From Paraburkholderia dilworthii (GTDB taxonomy: Bacteria; Pseudomonadota; Gammaproteobacteria; Burkholderiales; Burkholderiaceae): a stretch of DNA of 64,000 nt. The stretch is taken from NCBI RefSeq assembly GCF_000472525.1, contig NZ_AWZT01000001.1, positions 431,963 to 495,962 of the forward strand, in the 5' to 3' direction. Position 1 is the first letter of the stretch; each line of letters starts with the position of its first letter. The position numbers and the translations under genes are program-made. Of the stretch, positions 16,791-26,482 are shown piece after piece. Below the pieces are notes generated by a model, which did no database searches, was not told the DNA's origin, and saw only the letters and a list, made by a program, of their open reading frames with translations.

Positions 16791-18425
16791 ATGTCGACGC
16801 TCGCCAGCATGAAATCGTTGCCGTCACGCACCGGAGCGCTTGGCATCGAAGTGCTCGGCGCGAGCAAACGCTTCGGCGCTTTCCGTGCGCTCGACGACGT
16901 GACGCTCAAGGTGCGCGCAGGCACCGTGCACGCGCTGCTCGGCGAGAACGGCGCGGGCAAGAGCACGCTCGTGAAAGGTCTCGTCGGTTATGGCGTGCTC
17001 GACAGCGGCCAGATCGCCGCGGACGGCCGCGAAGTGCGCATTGCTTCGCCCCGCGATGCGCAGGCGCTCGGCATCGGCATGGTGTACCAGCATTTCACGC
17101 TGGCGGCGGGTTTGTCGGTGGAAGAGAACCTGCTTCTCGCGCGTGGCGGGATGCCGTGGAAAATCGACTGGCAAGCCGAACGCAAGGCGCTCGGCGCATT
17201 CATGCGCGGCATGCCGTTCCGGCTGGCGCTCGACGCGCCGGTGTCAAGTCTCGCGGCCGGCGAAAAGCAGAAGCTCGAAATATTGAAGCAACTGTATCTG
17301 CGTCAGCGCTTCCTGGTTCTCGACGAACCGACCTCGGTGCTGACGCCGCAGGAAGCGGACGAAGTTCTCGGCCTCATGCGCGATCTCGCCACGCGCGGTG
17401 ATCTCACCGTACTGATGATCACGCACAAATTCCGCGAAGTGATGGTCTACGCGGACGACGTCACGGTTCTGCGCAAGGGCCGCTTCGTCGGCAGTTGCGC
17501 AGTGCGCGACACCGACCGCGACCGCCTCGCTTCGTGGATGATGGGCAGCGACGCCGGTTTCGACGCGCGCGCGGCAGCCGGCATCGACGACGTGCGGCCT
17601 GCGCGCCGGCCGCTTGTCGCCGATGCACCGGTGGCGCTCGAACTGTCGGCGCTGACGGTGGTGGACGATCGCGGACACGTGGCAGTGCGCGATGCGTCGC
17701 TCGCCGTGCGGGCGGGCCAGATTTTCGGCTTGGCGGGCGTGTCGGGCAATGGCCAGAAGGAGCTGATCGAGGCGCTGGTCGGCCAGCGGAGCGTGCAATC
17801 TGGCGACATGCGCGTGAAGGGAGAAGCGTACCGCGCGACACGCGAAGCGATGACGCGCCTGAAAGTCTTCGCATTGCCCGAGGAGCCGCTGCGTAATGCG
17901 TGTGTCGCGAATCTGAGCGTCGCGGAAAACCTCGCGTTGCGCGACTTCGATCGCGCGCCGTTGCGCGCAGGCGGCTGGCGGCTCAACCGTCGCGCGTTAC
18001 GCGAACGCGCTGAAAAGCGCATTGCCGAGTTCAACGTGCGGCCGCCGGTGCCGGAGCGCGCGATCGGCACGCTTTCGGGCGGTAACGTGCAGCGCGCGGT
18101 ACTGGCTCGCGAACTGGGCCAGCCGGTCGATGTGCTGATTGTCGCGAATCCGGTGTTCGGCCTCGACTTCTCGTCGGTGGCCGATATTCACACACGGATT
18201 CTAGCGGCCCGCGACGCGGGCGCGGCGGTGCTGCTGGTGAGCGAGGACCTCGACGAATTGCTGGAACTGGCCGACCGCATCGCAGTGATCGCGGAAGGGC
18301 GGCTCGTTTTCGAAACCGCCGTGGAACACGCGGACCGCGTGGTGCTCGGGCGCCACATGGCGGGCCACGGCGACGATCGGCAACCCGAAGTGGCGGACAC
18401 TTCCGCCGCCTTTCATGGAGCATGA
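16791..18425 (+). CDS. ABC transporter ATPase with two nucleotide-binding domains (BMP-type importer)
   Basis: From ATG 16791 the product has 544 residues in two ABC domains, as in sugar/nucleoside importers. Domain one has Walker A GENGAGKST and Walker B FLVLDEPTSVLTP; its signature is weak (LAAGEKQK). Domain two (about residues 280-530) has a modified Walker A, AGVSGNGQKEL, the signature LSGGNVQR and the degenerate LIVANPVFGLD, all usual for this class. It energises the permease pair encoded upstream. It starts two bases after the biuH stop codon, so the genes are co-translated. Confidence 0.92.
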   Translation: MSTLASMKSLPSRTGALGIEVLGASKRFGAFRALDDVTLKVRAGTVHALLGENGAGKSTLVKGLVGYGVLDSGQIAADGREVRIASPRDAQALGIGMVYQHFTLAAGLSVEENLLLARGGMPWKIDWQAERKALGAFMRGMPFRLALDAPVSSLAAGEKQKLEILKQLYLRQRFLVLDEPTSVLTPQEADEVLGLMRDLATRGDLTVLMITHKFREVMVYADDVTVLRKGRFVGSCAVRDTDRDRLASWMMGSDAGFDARAAAGIDDVRPARRPLVADAPVALELSALTVVDDRGHVAVRDASLAVRAGQIFGLAGVSGNGQKELIEALVGQRSVQSGDMRVKGEAYRATREAMTRLKVFALPEEPLRNACVANLSVAENLALRDFDRAPLRAGGWRLNRRALRERAEKRIAEFNVRPPVPERAIGTLSGGNVQRAVLARELGQPVDVLIVANPVFGLDFSSVADIHTRILAARDAGAAVLLVSEDLDELLELADRIAVIAEGRLVFETAVEHADRVVLGRHMAGHGDDRQPEVADTSAAFHGA

Positions 18426-18428
18426 CAG

Positions 18429-19427
18429 ATGAGTTCCAGTGGACTCGGCGGACTTAACCGCTCGCCCGCGGGCGTCGTAGTCGGCCTCGTGCAATTGCAG
18501 AATCCCAATGTCGAAACGCCCGCGCAGCTCGCGTCGCAGACGCAGCGCGTGGTGGAACTGGTCGGCAAGGCGCGGCGCAACAACGCGGCGATGGATCTCG
18601 TCGTGTTTCCGGAATACGCTTTGCATGGCCTTTCAATGCGCACCGACGACGCGATCATGTGCAGCCTCGACGGACCAGAAGTGGCCGCCTTCAAGGCGGC
18701 GTGCGTCGAGCACCGCATCTGGGGTTGCTTTTCGATCATGGAGCGCAATCCAGGCGGCAATCCGTACAACAGCGGACTGATCATTGACGACAAAGGCGTG
18801 ATCCAGCTCTACTACCGCAAGCTGCATCCGTGGGTGCCGGTCGAGCCGTGGGAGCCGGGCGATCTCGGCGTGCCAGTCTGCACCGGCCCGCGCGGCGTGA
18901 AGCTCGGCCTCATCATCTGCCACGACGGCATGTTTCCGGAGATGGCGCGGGAAGCCACCTACAAGGGCGCCGAAGTCATTCTGCGCACGGCGGGATACAC
19001 CGCGCCGATTCGCCACGCGTGGCGCATCACCAATCAGTCGAACGCGTTTCAGAACCTCGCGCAGACGGCGAGCGTCTGTCTATGCGGTAGCGACGGCACG
19101 TTCGATTCGATGGGCGAGGGCATGTTCTGCGATTTCGACGGAACGGTGATGGTGGAGGGCAGCCATCGCCCGGACGAGGTCATCGTCTGCGAGATGCGGC
19201 CCGATCTCGTGCGCGAGGCGCGTATCCATTGGGGCGTCGAAAACAACATCTATCAGTTCGGACATCGCGGCTACGTTGCGGTGAAGGGCGGCGCGCAGGA
19301 TTGCCCCTATACGTTCATGCATGACATCGTGCGCGGCGAATATCGTTTGCCCTGGGAGGCCGAGGTGCGCGTGACCGATGGCACACCTTGCGGCTTCGCA
19401 CCGCCGGAACGCACTTACAAGAGATAA
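18429..19427 (+). CDS. amiF: Formamidase (nitrilase superfamily, AmiF type)
   Basis: A 332-residue amidohydrolase predicted to convert formamide to formate and ammonia. The nitrilase-superfamily triad is E62 ([11 protein letters not shown]), K131 (YYRKLHPW) and C164 ([11 protein letters not shown]), positions almost the same as in Helicobacter AmiF. Length is also as expected. It begins three bases after the ATPase gene. In this operon it either widens the range of amides that yield ammonium or acts on a pathway intermediate. AmiE-type aliphatic amidase is the alternative, but the length and pattern favour AmiF. Confidence 0.85.
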   Translation: MSSSGLGGLNRSPAGVVVGLVQLQNPNVETPAQLASQTQRVVELVGKARRNNAAMDLVVFPEYALHGLSMRTDDAIMCSLDGPEVAAFKAACVEHRIWGCFSIMERNPGGNPYNSGLIIDDKGVIQLYYRKLHPWVPVEPWEPGDLGVPVCTGPRGVKLGLIICHDGMFPEMAREATYKGAEVILRTAGYTAPIRHAWRITNQSNAFQNLAQTASVCLCGSDGTFDSMGEGMFCDFDGTVMVEGSHRPDEVIVCEMRPDLVREARIHWGVENNIYQFGHRGYVAVKGGAQDCPYTFMHDIVRGEYRLPWEAEVRVTDGTPCGFAPPERTYKR

Positions 19428-19432
19428 TTGCC

Positions 19433-20098
19433 ATGCCGACCGTCAAGCAGGCGTTACCGTCGCCGTTCGCGTTCGAGCCGTCGAAGACGGCGCTCGTCGT
19501 GATCGACATGCAACGCGATTTCATCGAACCGGGCGGATTCGGCGCGGCGCTCGGCAACGACGTGTCGCTGCTCGCGGACATCGTGCCGGACGTCGCGCGG
19601 CTCATCGCGCACGCGCGCATGCGCGGCTGGCACATCGTGCACACGCGCGAATCGCACGTGCCCGATCTGTCCGATTGTCCGCCGGCGAAACGTCTGCGTG
19701 GGCAGCCGAGCGCGCGCATCGGCGACAAAGGGCCGATGGGACGCATACTCGTGCGAGGCGAACCGGGTAATGCAATCATCGACGCGCTCGCGCCGATTGA
19801 CGGTGAACTCGTGATCGACAAGCCAGGCAAGGGGGCGTTCTACGCGACGCGGCTCGGCGAAGAGCTTGCGATGCGCGGCGTCACGCATCTCGTGTTTGCG
19901 GGCGTAACGACTGAAGTGTGCGTACAGACCTCGATGCGCGAAGCGAATGATCGCGGTTACGACTGTCTCGTGATCGAAGACGCGACCGCGAGCTACATTC
20001 CCGCGTTCAAGGAAACAACGCTCGCGATGACCCGTTCTCAAGGCGGTATCGTCGGCTGGACTGCGACGCTCGAACAATTGCTGGAGGCCGACGCTTGA
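19433..20098 (+). CDS. Second isochorismatase-like cysteine hydrolase
   Basis: A 221-residue paralogue of the biuret hydrolase-like protein in the same operon. The triad residues are D25 ([15 protein letters not shown]), K130 ([11 protein letters not shown]) and C163 ([10 protein letters not shown]). It differs in the substrate-pocket segments, for example [17 protein letters not shown], so a different amide or carbamoyl substrate is likely. Its start ATG 19433 lies five bases after the formamidase stop codon. Candidate reactions include hydrolysis of a ureido compound upstream of biuret or allophanate; none can be chosen from sequence alone. Confidence 0.85.
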   Translation: MPTVKQALPSPFAFEPSKTALVVIDMQRDFIEPGGFGAALGNDVSLLADIVPDVARLIAHARMRGWHIVHTRESHVPDLSDCPPAKRLRGQPSARIGDKGPMGRILVRGEPGNAIIDALAPIDGELVIDKPGKGAFYATRLGEELAMRGVTHLVFAGVTTEVCVQTSMREANDRGYDCLVIEDATASYIPAFKETTLAMTRSQGGIVGWTATLEQLLEADA

Positions 20099-20535
20099 CC
20101 ACACCGCCTGTCATCAACGACCCGGCGATCGTCGCCGAGGTGACCGCCGTGTTCGAAGCCTACGAACGTGCGCTGGTCGATAACGACATCGACACGATGA
20201 ACGTGTTGTTCTGGGACGCACCGGAAACGGTACGCTATGGAATTGCAGAAATCCAGCACGGCGGCGAGGAGATTCGCGAGTGGCGTGAATCGTGCGTGCC
20301 GGTGCCGGCTTCGCGCAGACGGCATCGCACGGTCGTGACGACGTTCGGCCACGACTATGCGACGGTCAGCACCACGTTCACCAGCGACGCGACGCCGCTC
20401 ATCGGCCGTCAGATGCAGTCGTGGGCGCGGCTTGGCGCGCACGATGCGCCGTTCGGCGGCTGGATCGTCGTTGCGGCGCACGTGAGTCAGATCGATGTGC
20501 CCGACGGACAAGCCGTCCACGGGAAACGCGAATAA
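20095..20535 (+). CDS. atzH: AtzH-like DUF3225 protein (SnoaL/NTF2 fold)
   Basis: A 146-residue protein starting at TTG 20095, overlapping the preceding stop codon. The sequence [20 protein letters not shown] and PETVRYGI is typical of DUF3225. AtzH of the cyanuric acid pathway, reported to turn 1,3-dicarboxyurea into allophanate, needs Tyr22 and Arg46; here Y23 and R47 occupy those places. This links the operon again to allophanate. No atzE or atzG partner is visible in the window, so its substrate must come from another enzyme here or encoded elsewhere. Confidence 0.8.
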   Translation: MTTPPVINDPAIVAEVTAVFEAYERALVDNDIDTMNVLFWDAPETVRYGIAEIQHGGEEIREWRESCVPVPASRRRHRTVVTTFGHDYATVSTTFTSDATPLIGRQMQSWARLGAHDAPFGGWIVVAAHVSQIDVPDGQAVHGKRE

Positions 20536-21325
20536 TGTTGAGAGCATTTGCAGGAGACTGGTCATCGAACGGAACCGGCTGACCGAAGCTAAAGACCCGA
20601 TCGACGAACCCGACGACGTTGCGCCTGATGCGTCAAAAGTCGCGTTTGGCGCTAACCAGCTTGCCGAGCAGGTGTATCTGCAACTCAAGCACGACATTTT
20701 CGACTTCCGGCTGTTTCCAGGCGATCGCTTCTCGGAGACTGACATCGCGCAGCACTACGGCGTGTCGCGCACACCGATGCGCGACGCGCTGTTCCGTCTG
20801 CTGCGCGAAGGCTATCTGGAAGTGGGCTTCCGGCGCGGCTGGAAAGTGTCCAACATCGACTTCGAGCGGCTCGATCAGCTGTACGACCTGCGCATCGTGC
20901 TCGAACTGGCTGCCATAGAGCGTGTGACGAGCGGCTCGAACCATCGCGCGATCAACGCACTCAAGGGCATCTGGTGCGTGCCGCGCGACGCACGGGAAAC
21001 CGATCCGGCGCGCATGTTCCGGCTCGACGAAGGCTTTCATCGCGGGCTGCTGGAAGCGACAGGCAACGCCGAAATGCTACGGGTGCACAACGAAGTGACC
21101 GAGCGCATTCGCATCGTGCGACGACTCGATTTCCTGAAACCACATCGCACCGACGCAACCTACAACGAGCACGCCACAATGCTCACGCTGATCGAACGCG
21201 GAAAGCTCGCCGAAGCGGGCGTTATGCTGCGCGCGCATGTCACGCAGAGCAGGCTCGAAGTCCGCAAGATCACCCTTTCGATGCTCGCGCAGGCGCGGGA
21301 CAGCAAGTTGCCGTTTGTAAGTTGA
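20495..21325 (+). CDS. GntR/FadR-family transcription regulator
   Basis: A winged-helix regulator: the HTH HYGVSRTPMRDALFRLLREG lies about residues 90-110 and a C-terminal FCD effector domain follows (DEGFHRGLLEATGN carries likely metal-ligand residues). The start is uncertain. ATG 20495 lies inside atzH and gives 276 residues; later starts in the frame are non-ATG. It is the last gene of the nitrogen operon and probably senses a pathway compound. No operator half-sites were securely identified. Confidence 0.85.
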   Translation: MCPTDKPSTGNANNVESICRRLVIERNRLTEAKDPIDEPDDVAPDASKVAFGANQLAEQVYLQLKHDIFDFRLFPGDRFSETDIAQHYGVSRTPMRDALFRLLREGYLEVGFRRGWKVSNIDFERLDQLYDLRIVLELAAIERVTSGSNHRAINALKGIWCVPRDARETDPARMFRLDEGFHRGLLEATGNAEMLRVHNEVTERIRIVRRLDFLKPHRTDATYNEHATMLTLIERGKLAEAGVMLRAHVTQSRLEVRKITLSMLAQARDSKLPFVS

Positions 21326-22161
21326 AGTGACGGCGAACCGGCAAGACACTTGGTCGCTGGGTACACTGCAACGCGGAAGCCGACTTCCCGCACGGTTGGC
21401 ACGCGCGCCAGCAACGGAGCGCGATCGGAGTCCTCATCAGGCAGATACCGTCGGTTCGCGTAGTTTTGTTCCTTCCGCACCGACCTCTGAAGCGGCGGTC
21501 CATGCTTCAAGGAACAAATTTGCTTCGGGATATTTTGCATGAAATTGTTCTTTCGGCGGGCAGCCGAGCCGATTTTGTAAGTTGCCCGACGTGGTCTACG
21601 AGTCGCGAACTTGAATTCCCTGCGAGGGCGTCTATGGTTCATTGCCATGCCCGCACGTGCGACGGTCCCTATTTGATGCGACGCGGCAGGCCTTTGATGC
21701 AACGCTTTTTATTGTTGACTTCACAGGCAGTGTTGGCCGGCGATCCCGCAGACTTTGCGGAGCTGGAATCGATACCGTCTCGAAGATCGTGGTTGTTGCT
21801 GCAGACTTTGACCCTTTCTCGTGCTTGGGACTTCGACAGTGGTTGCAGCCTTTTGACCGTTTTCCACTGCAGACTTTGGTGTCTCCCGATAGCAGATAAC
21901 GCAAACCGGGCACAAGCCGGCGCCCGCTGCAGTGGTGGCAGCCAGTTGCGGCGGTGCTTGGGATTTGAGGCGAGCGCGGCGTGACAGCGAACCTGGGTGC
22001 GAGAACACTGCGTTGCGTCGGGTGGACGCGGATCGCATCGGTTCGCTTAATGGCGCTCGCTCAGTCCTGCTATGGCGAGGCCGCCCGCGCGGTCTTGGGA
22101 TGTTCCGCGCGTAATGCTTGCAGGCGCAGCGATCGTCGCGGCGCCGGCATATCCCGCTCGA
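21326..22161. other. 836-bp gap without a supported gene
   Basis: No coding frame here shows family features. The stretch contains GCAGACTTTG three times on the plus strand, at 21748, 21801 and 21869. It separates the nitrogen operon from the leftward polysaccharide genes, both of which end here. Confidence 0.5.
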
Positions 22162-23121
22162 TCAAAGTTCAGGCTTGAGCCGATACAGTTCCGGAACGAG
22201 CGCGAGCAACAGTCGCTTCGCCGAAAAGAGCCGCGGCGAGATATGAGTGGCGACATACCACGTCGCTGCCACGTTCATGCTCCGCAGTTTCAGATCGGGG
22301 CCGACCAGTGCGCTTGCAAAATGCAAGTCGCCCAGCGTCTTGCCGATGATCTCCTGCTTGATCCTCGCGCGCGCCGGTGGATCGAGTGCAATGAACGACA
22401 ACTCCGACATCTCGTGGAGCAGCCGGTACATGCTGTTGTAATGGTGCAGCGTTTTGGTGGTGAACATCGTCGAATCCATTCGCAGGCGTCTTTTGAATAG
22501 CGCCTGATTCAGCACCGCGAGCTTGAGTCTTTGCTGCAGCAGCAATGCGGCGAAAAAGTGATTGTCTTCGTACACGATGCCTTCTATGAAGCGCAGGTTT
22601 CCGATGGCCGAGCGCCGTGCAACGAAGCAGCACGGCGACACGAAATAACGCCCTTGCCGCAACGACTCGACGACGAACTCTTCCGACCACAACATCGCAT
22701 TTCCCAGCGGCCGCCGATAGCCGTTGACTTCCTGCTTGTACATGGGGGCGTCGTTCGGAAACACTGCGGCTTCGAACATGACGGCGTCGACCTCGGGGTC
22801 GCTGAATTCCCGATGACAGACGCTCAACGTATAGGTGTCTATGATGTCGTCGCTGTCCATGTAGTACACATATGAGCCGGTCGTGAGCGACGTGCCCAGA
22901 TTGCGCGCAGCGGACTGTCCGCGGTTGGGCTGATACACGTACCGGAATCGCGTGTCGTTTTCGCAATAGCGTTGGGCAATCGCGGCGGTGCCGTCCGTGG
23001 AGCCGTCGTCCACAATGATCGCTTCGAAATCCGTGAAGGACTGACCGGCGATGCTGGCGAGCGCATCGTCGAGATAGTTCTCCACGTTGTAAGCCGGCAC
23101 GATGATGGAAAAAGCTGACAT
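22162..23121 (-). CDS. Family 2 glycosyltransferase
   Basis: A 319-residue GT-A fold transferase starting at ATG 23121 behind AAGGTG. The N-terminal domain shows FSIIVPAYNVENYLDDALAS, then IVDDGSTDGT, then the DxD-containing YYMDSDDIID that binds the nucleotide sugar and metal. NRGQSAARNLG is also typical. There is no membrane segment, so it acts at the cytoplasmic face. It lies 37 bases downstream of a flippase gene in the same direction, so it probably adds a sugar to a lipid-linked polysaccharide unit. Donor and acceptor are unknown. Confidence 0.9.
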   Translation of the reverse strand: MSAFSIIVPAYNVENYLDDALASIAGQSFTDFEAIIVDDGSTDGTAAIAQRYCENDTRFRYVYQPNRGQSAARNLGTSLTTGSYVYYMDSDDIIDTYTLSVCHREFSDPEVDAVMFEAAVFPNDAPMYKQEVNGYRRPLGNAMLWSEEFVVESLRQGRYFVSPCCFVARRSAIGNLRFIEGIVYEDNHFFAALLLQQRLKLAVLNQALFKRRLRMDSTMFTTKTLHHYNSMYRLLHEMSELSFIALDPPARARIKQEIIGKTLGDLHFASALVGPDLKLRSMNVAATWYVATHISPRLFSAKRLLLALVPELYRLKPEL

Positions 23122-23158
23122 AGGGCACCTTGATTGTTTGACGAAACAAAACCGCAAC

Positions 23159-24463
23159 TCAACCGGCATCCGCGCCGCGTGCCTCGGGGCCCGCCGGCGA
23201 CGTAACCGGCATGAGGCCCGCGCCCCGGGAGGCAGGAGCGACGCCGCGAAAATACAGCCACACGAATGCCACCGCGCCGACCACTTCCGTCAGGATCACG
23301 GCCACGATCGTTCCTTTAGCGCCGCCGTAGCGGGTCAGTGGAACGACATAGAGAAGATGCAGAACCGTTGCGCCGAGAAACACATTGGTCAGAGAGCGCG
23401 CCCGTCCTTGAGCGAGCAGTCCCAGATCGCCGAATACGACTGCGACGCTGATGATCGGCGGCAATACGGCCTCGAGTCTGAGTAGAGGAATCGACGCATG
23501 AAATTGCGGACCAATCCATGTTTCGATGCCCCACGCCGCGAGCAATTCGATACCGACAAAGAGGCTGATCGAGGTTGAGAACACGGCGATCATTGCCAAT
23601 CGCATCAGACGTCTCGCGGCTTGCGGATCGGTCGCATGGTATTGACTGATGCGCGGATAGAAAGCCTGGCTGATCACCATGAACATGGCTTGCGCGGCCA
23701 CGCGTATCTTGTCCGCCATCGCGAACTGTCCGACGACTTCCGGTCCGTGAAAGTAATTCAGCAGAATGGAATTGAAGTTCACATAGAAGCTGATCAATAC
23801 AAAAGAGAGAAATAACGGAAAGCCGTCCTTCAGCGCCTCGACAATCTTTCTGGTGGATGTGCCGACGAGTTTCACCAGTCGATTGCGATGAAGAATCCAC
23901 AGCGCGCAAACTGCCAGCAGTACATTCCCGAGACTTACGCCAAGTGCTGCGAGCGCGGCATCTCCAGGACCTTTCACGGCGACGTACACGAAGGCCAGAC
24001 CGACGAGCCGTGAAAGAAACGTCGGCAAGACTAGCGCGCGCATGCGTTCGAGGCCCTGGAACAGCCATATCGGCGTAATGGCGTTGGCGACGATTCCGAG
24101 AAACAGCGCGGCCAGCACGTCCATATGCTCCCGCAGGTCCGGCACGAACAGCACGCCTGCAACGATCAGCAGGAGTGCCGCCACAACGAGCACGAGCCGT
24201 GCGGCGGACGTGCTCGTATAGACCTCGGCCAGCCCGCGTGGATCGCCGCGGCTGACGGACACAAGCCGCGTTGCCGTGAAGTTGAAGCCGTAGTCGGTCA
24301 GCAAGACCATGTATTGCGCAACAGCCTGACAGTAGGCCAATACACCGAACTCTCTCGCGCCGAGTACATGGCCGAGATACGGCAACATCAGCAACGGTAC
24401 GATGTAATTGCCGCCCTGAATCAGAATCAGATAAAGCAGCGTCTTACGAATCGGAGTTGTCAT
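23159..24463 (-). CDS. Wzx-like oligosaccharide flippase
   Basis: A 434-residue polytopic protein of the MATE/polysaccharide-transporter fold with about 12-14 hydrophobic segments. The start TPIRKTLLYLILIQGGNYIV followed by PLLMLPYLGHVLGAREFGVL is characteristic of RfbX/Wzx proteins, which flip lipid-linked sugar units across the inner membrane. ATG 24463 is chosen because upstream residues are not family-like. Immediately downstream is a glycosyltransferase. A complete polysaccharide locus is not present, so these two genes may serve a small or split cluster. Confidence 0.88.
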   Translation of the reverse strand: MTTPIRKTLLYLILIQGGNYIVPLLMLPYLGHVLGAREFGVLAYCQAVAQYMVLLTDYGFNFTATRLVSVSRGDPRGLAEVYTSTSAARLVLVVAALLLIVAGVLFVPDLREHMDVLAALFLGIVANAITPIWLFQGLERMRALVLPTFLSRLVGLAFVYVAVKGPGDAALAALGVSLGNVLLAVCALWILHRNRLVKLVGTSTRKIVEALKDGFPLFLSFVLISFYVNFNSILLNYFHGPEVVGQFAMADKIRVAAQAMFMVISQAFYPRISQYHATDPQAARRLMRLAMIAVFSTSISLFVGIELLAAWGIETWIGPQFHASIPLLRLEAVLPPIISVAVVFGDLGLLAQGRARSLTNVFLGATVLHLLYVVPLTRYGGAKGTIVAVILTEVVGAVAFVWLYFRGVAPASRGAGLMPVTSPAGPEARGADAG

Positions 24464-24507
24464 ATCGATTGGTCTGATGCAATGGTGGCTTTCTTGCGTA
24501 AGCCGCT

Positions 24508-25461
24508 CTAAAGGATCAGGTGCCGTTGCGCGCGGAATTCGGTGGGCGACATGCCATACCTTTCCTTGAAAAGACGGCCGAGGCGGTTGCCGTCGCCCAT
24601 TCCACACCGCCGTGCAATCTTTCCAATCGGAACATTGGTAGAACTTAGCATTGTGCGGACAACTTCAAACCGCGTACGCAGCAGGTACTCCAACGGCGTC
24701 ATGCCGAACTCCTGCTTGAAACGGCGCCGGAAATTGCGTTTGCTCATTGCGGCAGATTCCGCTGCCTGCGCAACGGAAATCGGCTTGCTGTAGTTTTCTT
24801 TTATCCAGCGCGCGGATTCTCGAACCTTGCTGACCGTCGTGAGCGATTTGGCGTCGCCTTCCCGGGGGCTCGTGGGCTTGACCGCATTAGTCTGGAGTTC
24901 AAGGGCAACCTTGTGCGCAATGTGCGGACCCAGATCGCGCTCGATTTGCGAGACGGCCAGCTCAGCCGGTGTGGCGCCGCCTGCGCGCGATGCCGCGAAA
25001 TCGTCGTCGAATAGAAAGACGGGCACCGCCAGCCGGGAGGCGTTCTTGTAGACCATCGCAAGCTTCGAACCTTGCGTGATTCGAAGCGATGCAATAGCGC
25101 CCTGCCGGGTAATCCACGAATGAAGGCGATCGTTCGGCTCGGTCGTCACCGTTGCGTCACGGCACGCCACGAAGAATGCGTGGAAGTCGCTGATGTTGTA
25201 ATGGTTCAATTGTTCGGTGGCAATGGAGATTCCGCACGAACTGGTGACAAGGCCTCCAAGGTCCGACAATACCGTTAGCCGGTAGGGCGCCTCCTCGCCA
25301 CGGGCCAACTCGGCCGCGTTGGCAAGGTGGAAAGCATCCCCAATGGCCCCTGCCGTTGCAGTGAAGAAGTTCTGCGACACGAGAAGGCCAATGTGCTTCG
25401 GCAGTTGTGAATAGTCGCGTTTCTCATTTACGCGCGAACTTGAGAATTCAACGAGATCCAT
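24508..25461 (-). CDS. GlxA-like AraC-family regulator
   Basis: About 317 residues from ATG 25461; a GTG at 25497 is also possible. Residues 20-190 resemble a DJ-1/PfpI-like domain (HIGLLVSQNFFTATAGAIGD). The C-terminus has the two AraC HTH motifs, ISVAQAAESAAMSKRNFRRR and PIGKIARRCGMGDGNRLGRL. Such regulators occur next to exopolysaccharide genes in Burkholderiaceae. The flippase and glycosyltransferase genes lie directly downstream in the same direction and are the likely targets. The cysteine typical of active DJ-1 enzymes is not evident. Confidence 0.85.
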   Translation of the reverse strand: MDLVEFSSSRVNEKRDYSQLPKHIGLLVSQNFFTATAGAIGDAFHLANAAELARGEEAPYRLTVLSDLGGLVTSSCGISIATEQLNHYNISDFHAFFVACRDATVTTEPNDRLHSWITRQGAIASLRITQGSKLAMVYKNASRLAVPVFLFDDDFAASRAGGATPAELAVSQIERDLGPHIAHKVALELQTNAVKPTSPREGDAKSLTTVSKVRESARWIKENYSKPISVAQAAESAAMSKRNFRRRFKQEFGMTPLEYLLRTRFEVVRTMLSSTNVPIGKIARRCGMGDGNRLGRLFKERYGMSPTEFRAQRHLIL

Positions 25462-25741
25462 CACGATTAGGGCTCCAAATATATTTATCAAATGCACATA
25501 GCCGGTTTTGGCGATAGCTGAATTGTAGTGACAGCGGATTCGGCCAACGTCCGCTTGATCGGCGGCACAGCCGCCAATTGCTTGTCGCGCTTCGCCAACA
25601 CGCGGCTCCTTGAAACGCCGTCATCCGCGCCGTTTTGCGGCTTTTAAAGCGCCGGCAATCGACCAGAAGATCCGTACCGGAATCAATACGATCGATACGA
25701 CGGCGACCATGCGCCCCGCCTTCTTCCGCGATTGCTCCCGC

Positions 25742-26482
25742 TCAGGCAGAACCTGGGCGAATGCGGCGGCGAAATTCCGTTGGCGAGATGCTGAACCGTT
25801 TGCGAAATAGCTTCGCGAGTTGCGATCCGTTACCCATGCCGCTGCGGCGAGCAATCTTGTCGACAGGAAGATCGGACTCGGACAGTAGCCGGCACGAGCG
25901 CTCCAGACGAGCCCTCAGCAAATACTCCGAGGGCGTGGTGCCGATCTGCTGCCGAAACCGGCGCAAAAAAGTCCGCTCGCTCATTGCGGCGGCCTGAGCG
26001 ACATCGGCGATCGAAATGTCGTGCTCGCAGTTTTCAGTGAGCCATTGCGCCGAGGCGTGAATCTTTTCGTCTTCCCTATTCGGCTTGCCAGGCGTTGCGG
26101 AACCTCTGCGGCTTGCGTATGGAAAAAAGCTGATGCGTATTTCCGCAGGGCGCGCAATCACCGCGCCATGATCTGTGCGGTCCAGGATCCATACCGGCGC
26201 AATTAGATCTTGACAATCCAGGCTGGATCTCACAATGGATGCAAGCGTCGCGTCGGTATCGGGTGCAATGAGCATCTGCAATTTATCGGCGCCGTCGTGT
26301 GCGCGGCGGTGAATGGACGCAGGGCCCCCGGAAGCGAGACTTTCGAGATCCATTTCATCTTCGCGGGGCTGAAGATCATTGCTCGAAACGATATCGATGT
26401 GTGCATTCGTATTAATTAGACGTAGTACTTGTGCCGCGTTATCCATCGGTAGGAGGCAACTAGCGGGGCCGAGTTTATTCAT
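25742..26482 (-). CDS. AraC-family regulator related to the downstream paralogue
   Basis: A 246-residue protein starting at ATG 26482 behind AGGAGA. Its C-terminal half is clearly AraC-like: ISIADVAQAAAMSERTFLRR and PVDKIARRSGMGNGSQLAKL, ending SPTEFRRR. These segments match the neighbouring regulator (24508-25461) closely. The N-terminal sensor part is shorter and divergent (about 120 residues), so the DJ-1-like fold is reduced. The pair probably arose by tandem duplication followed by loss in this copy. Targets are likely the same polysaccharide genes. Confidence 0.85.
   Translation of the reverse strand: MNKLGPASCLLPMDNAAQVLRLINTNAHIDIVSSNDLQPREDEMDLESLASGGPASIHRRAHDGADKLQMLIAPDTDATLASIVRSSLDCQDLIAPVWILDRTDHGAVIARPAEIRISFFPYASRRGSATPGKPNREDEKIHASAQWLTENCEHDISIADVAQAAAMSERTFLRRFRQQIGTTPSEYLLRARLERSCRLLSESDLPVDKIARRSGMGNGSQLAKLFRKRFSISPTEFRRRIRPGSA

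Noticed and set aside
25621..25854. Leftward small frame with a hydrophobic stretch near the AraC-type gene
   Set aside because: Mostly overlaps the end of the regulator gene in another frame; the remaining hydrophobic peptide of about 30 residues has no supporting start signal.
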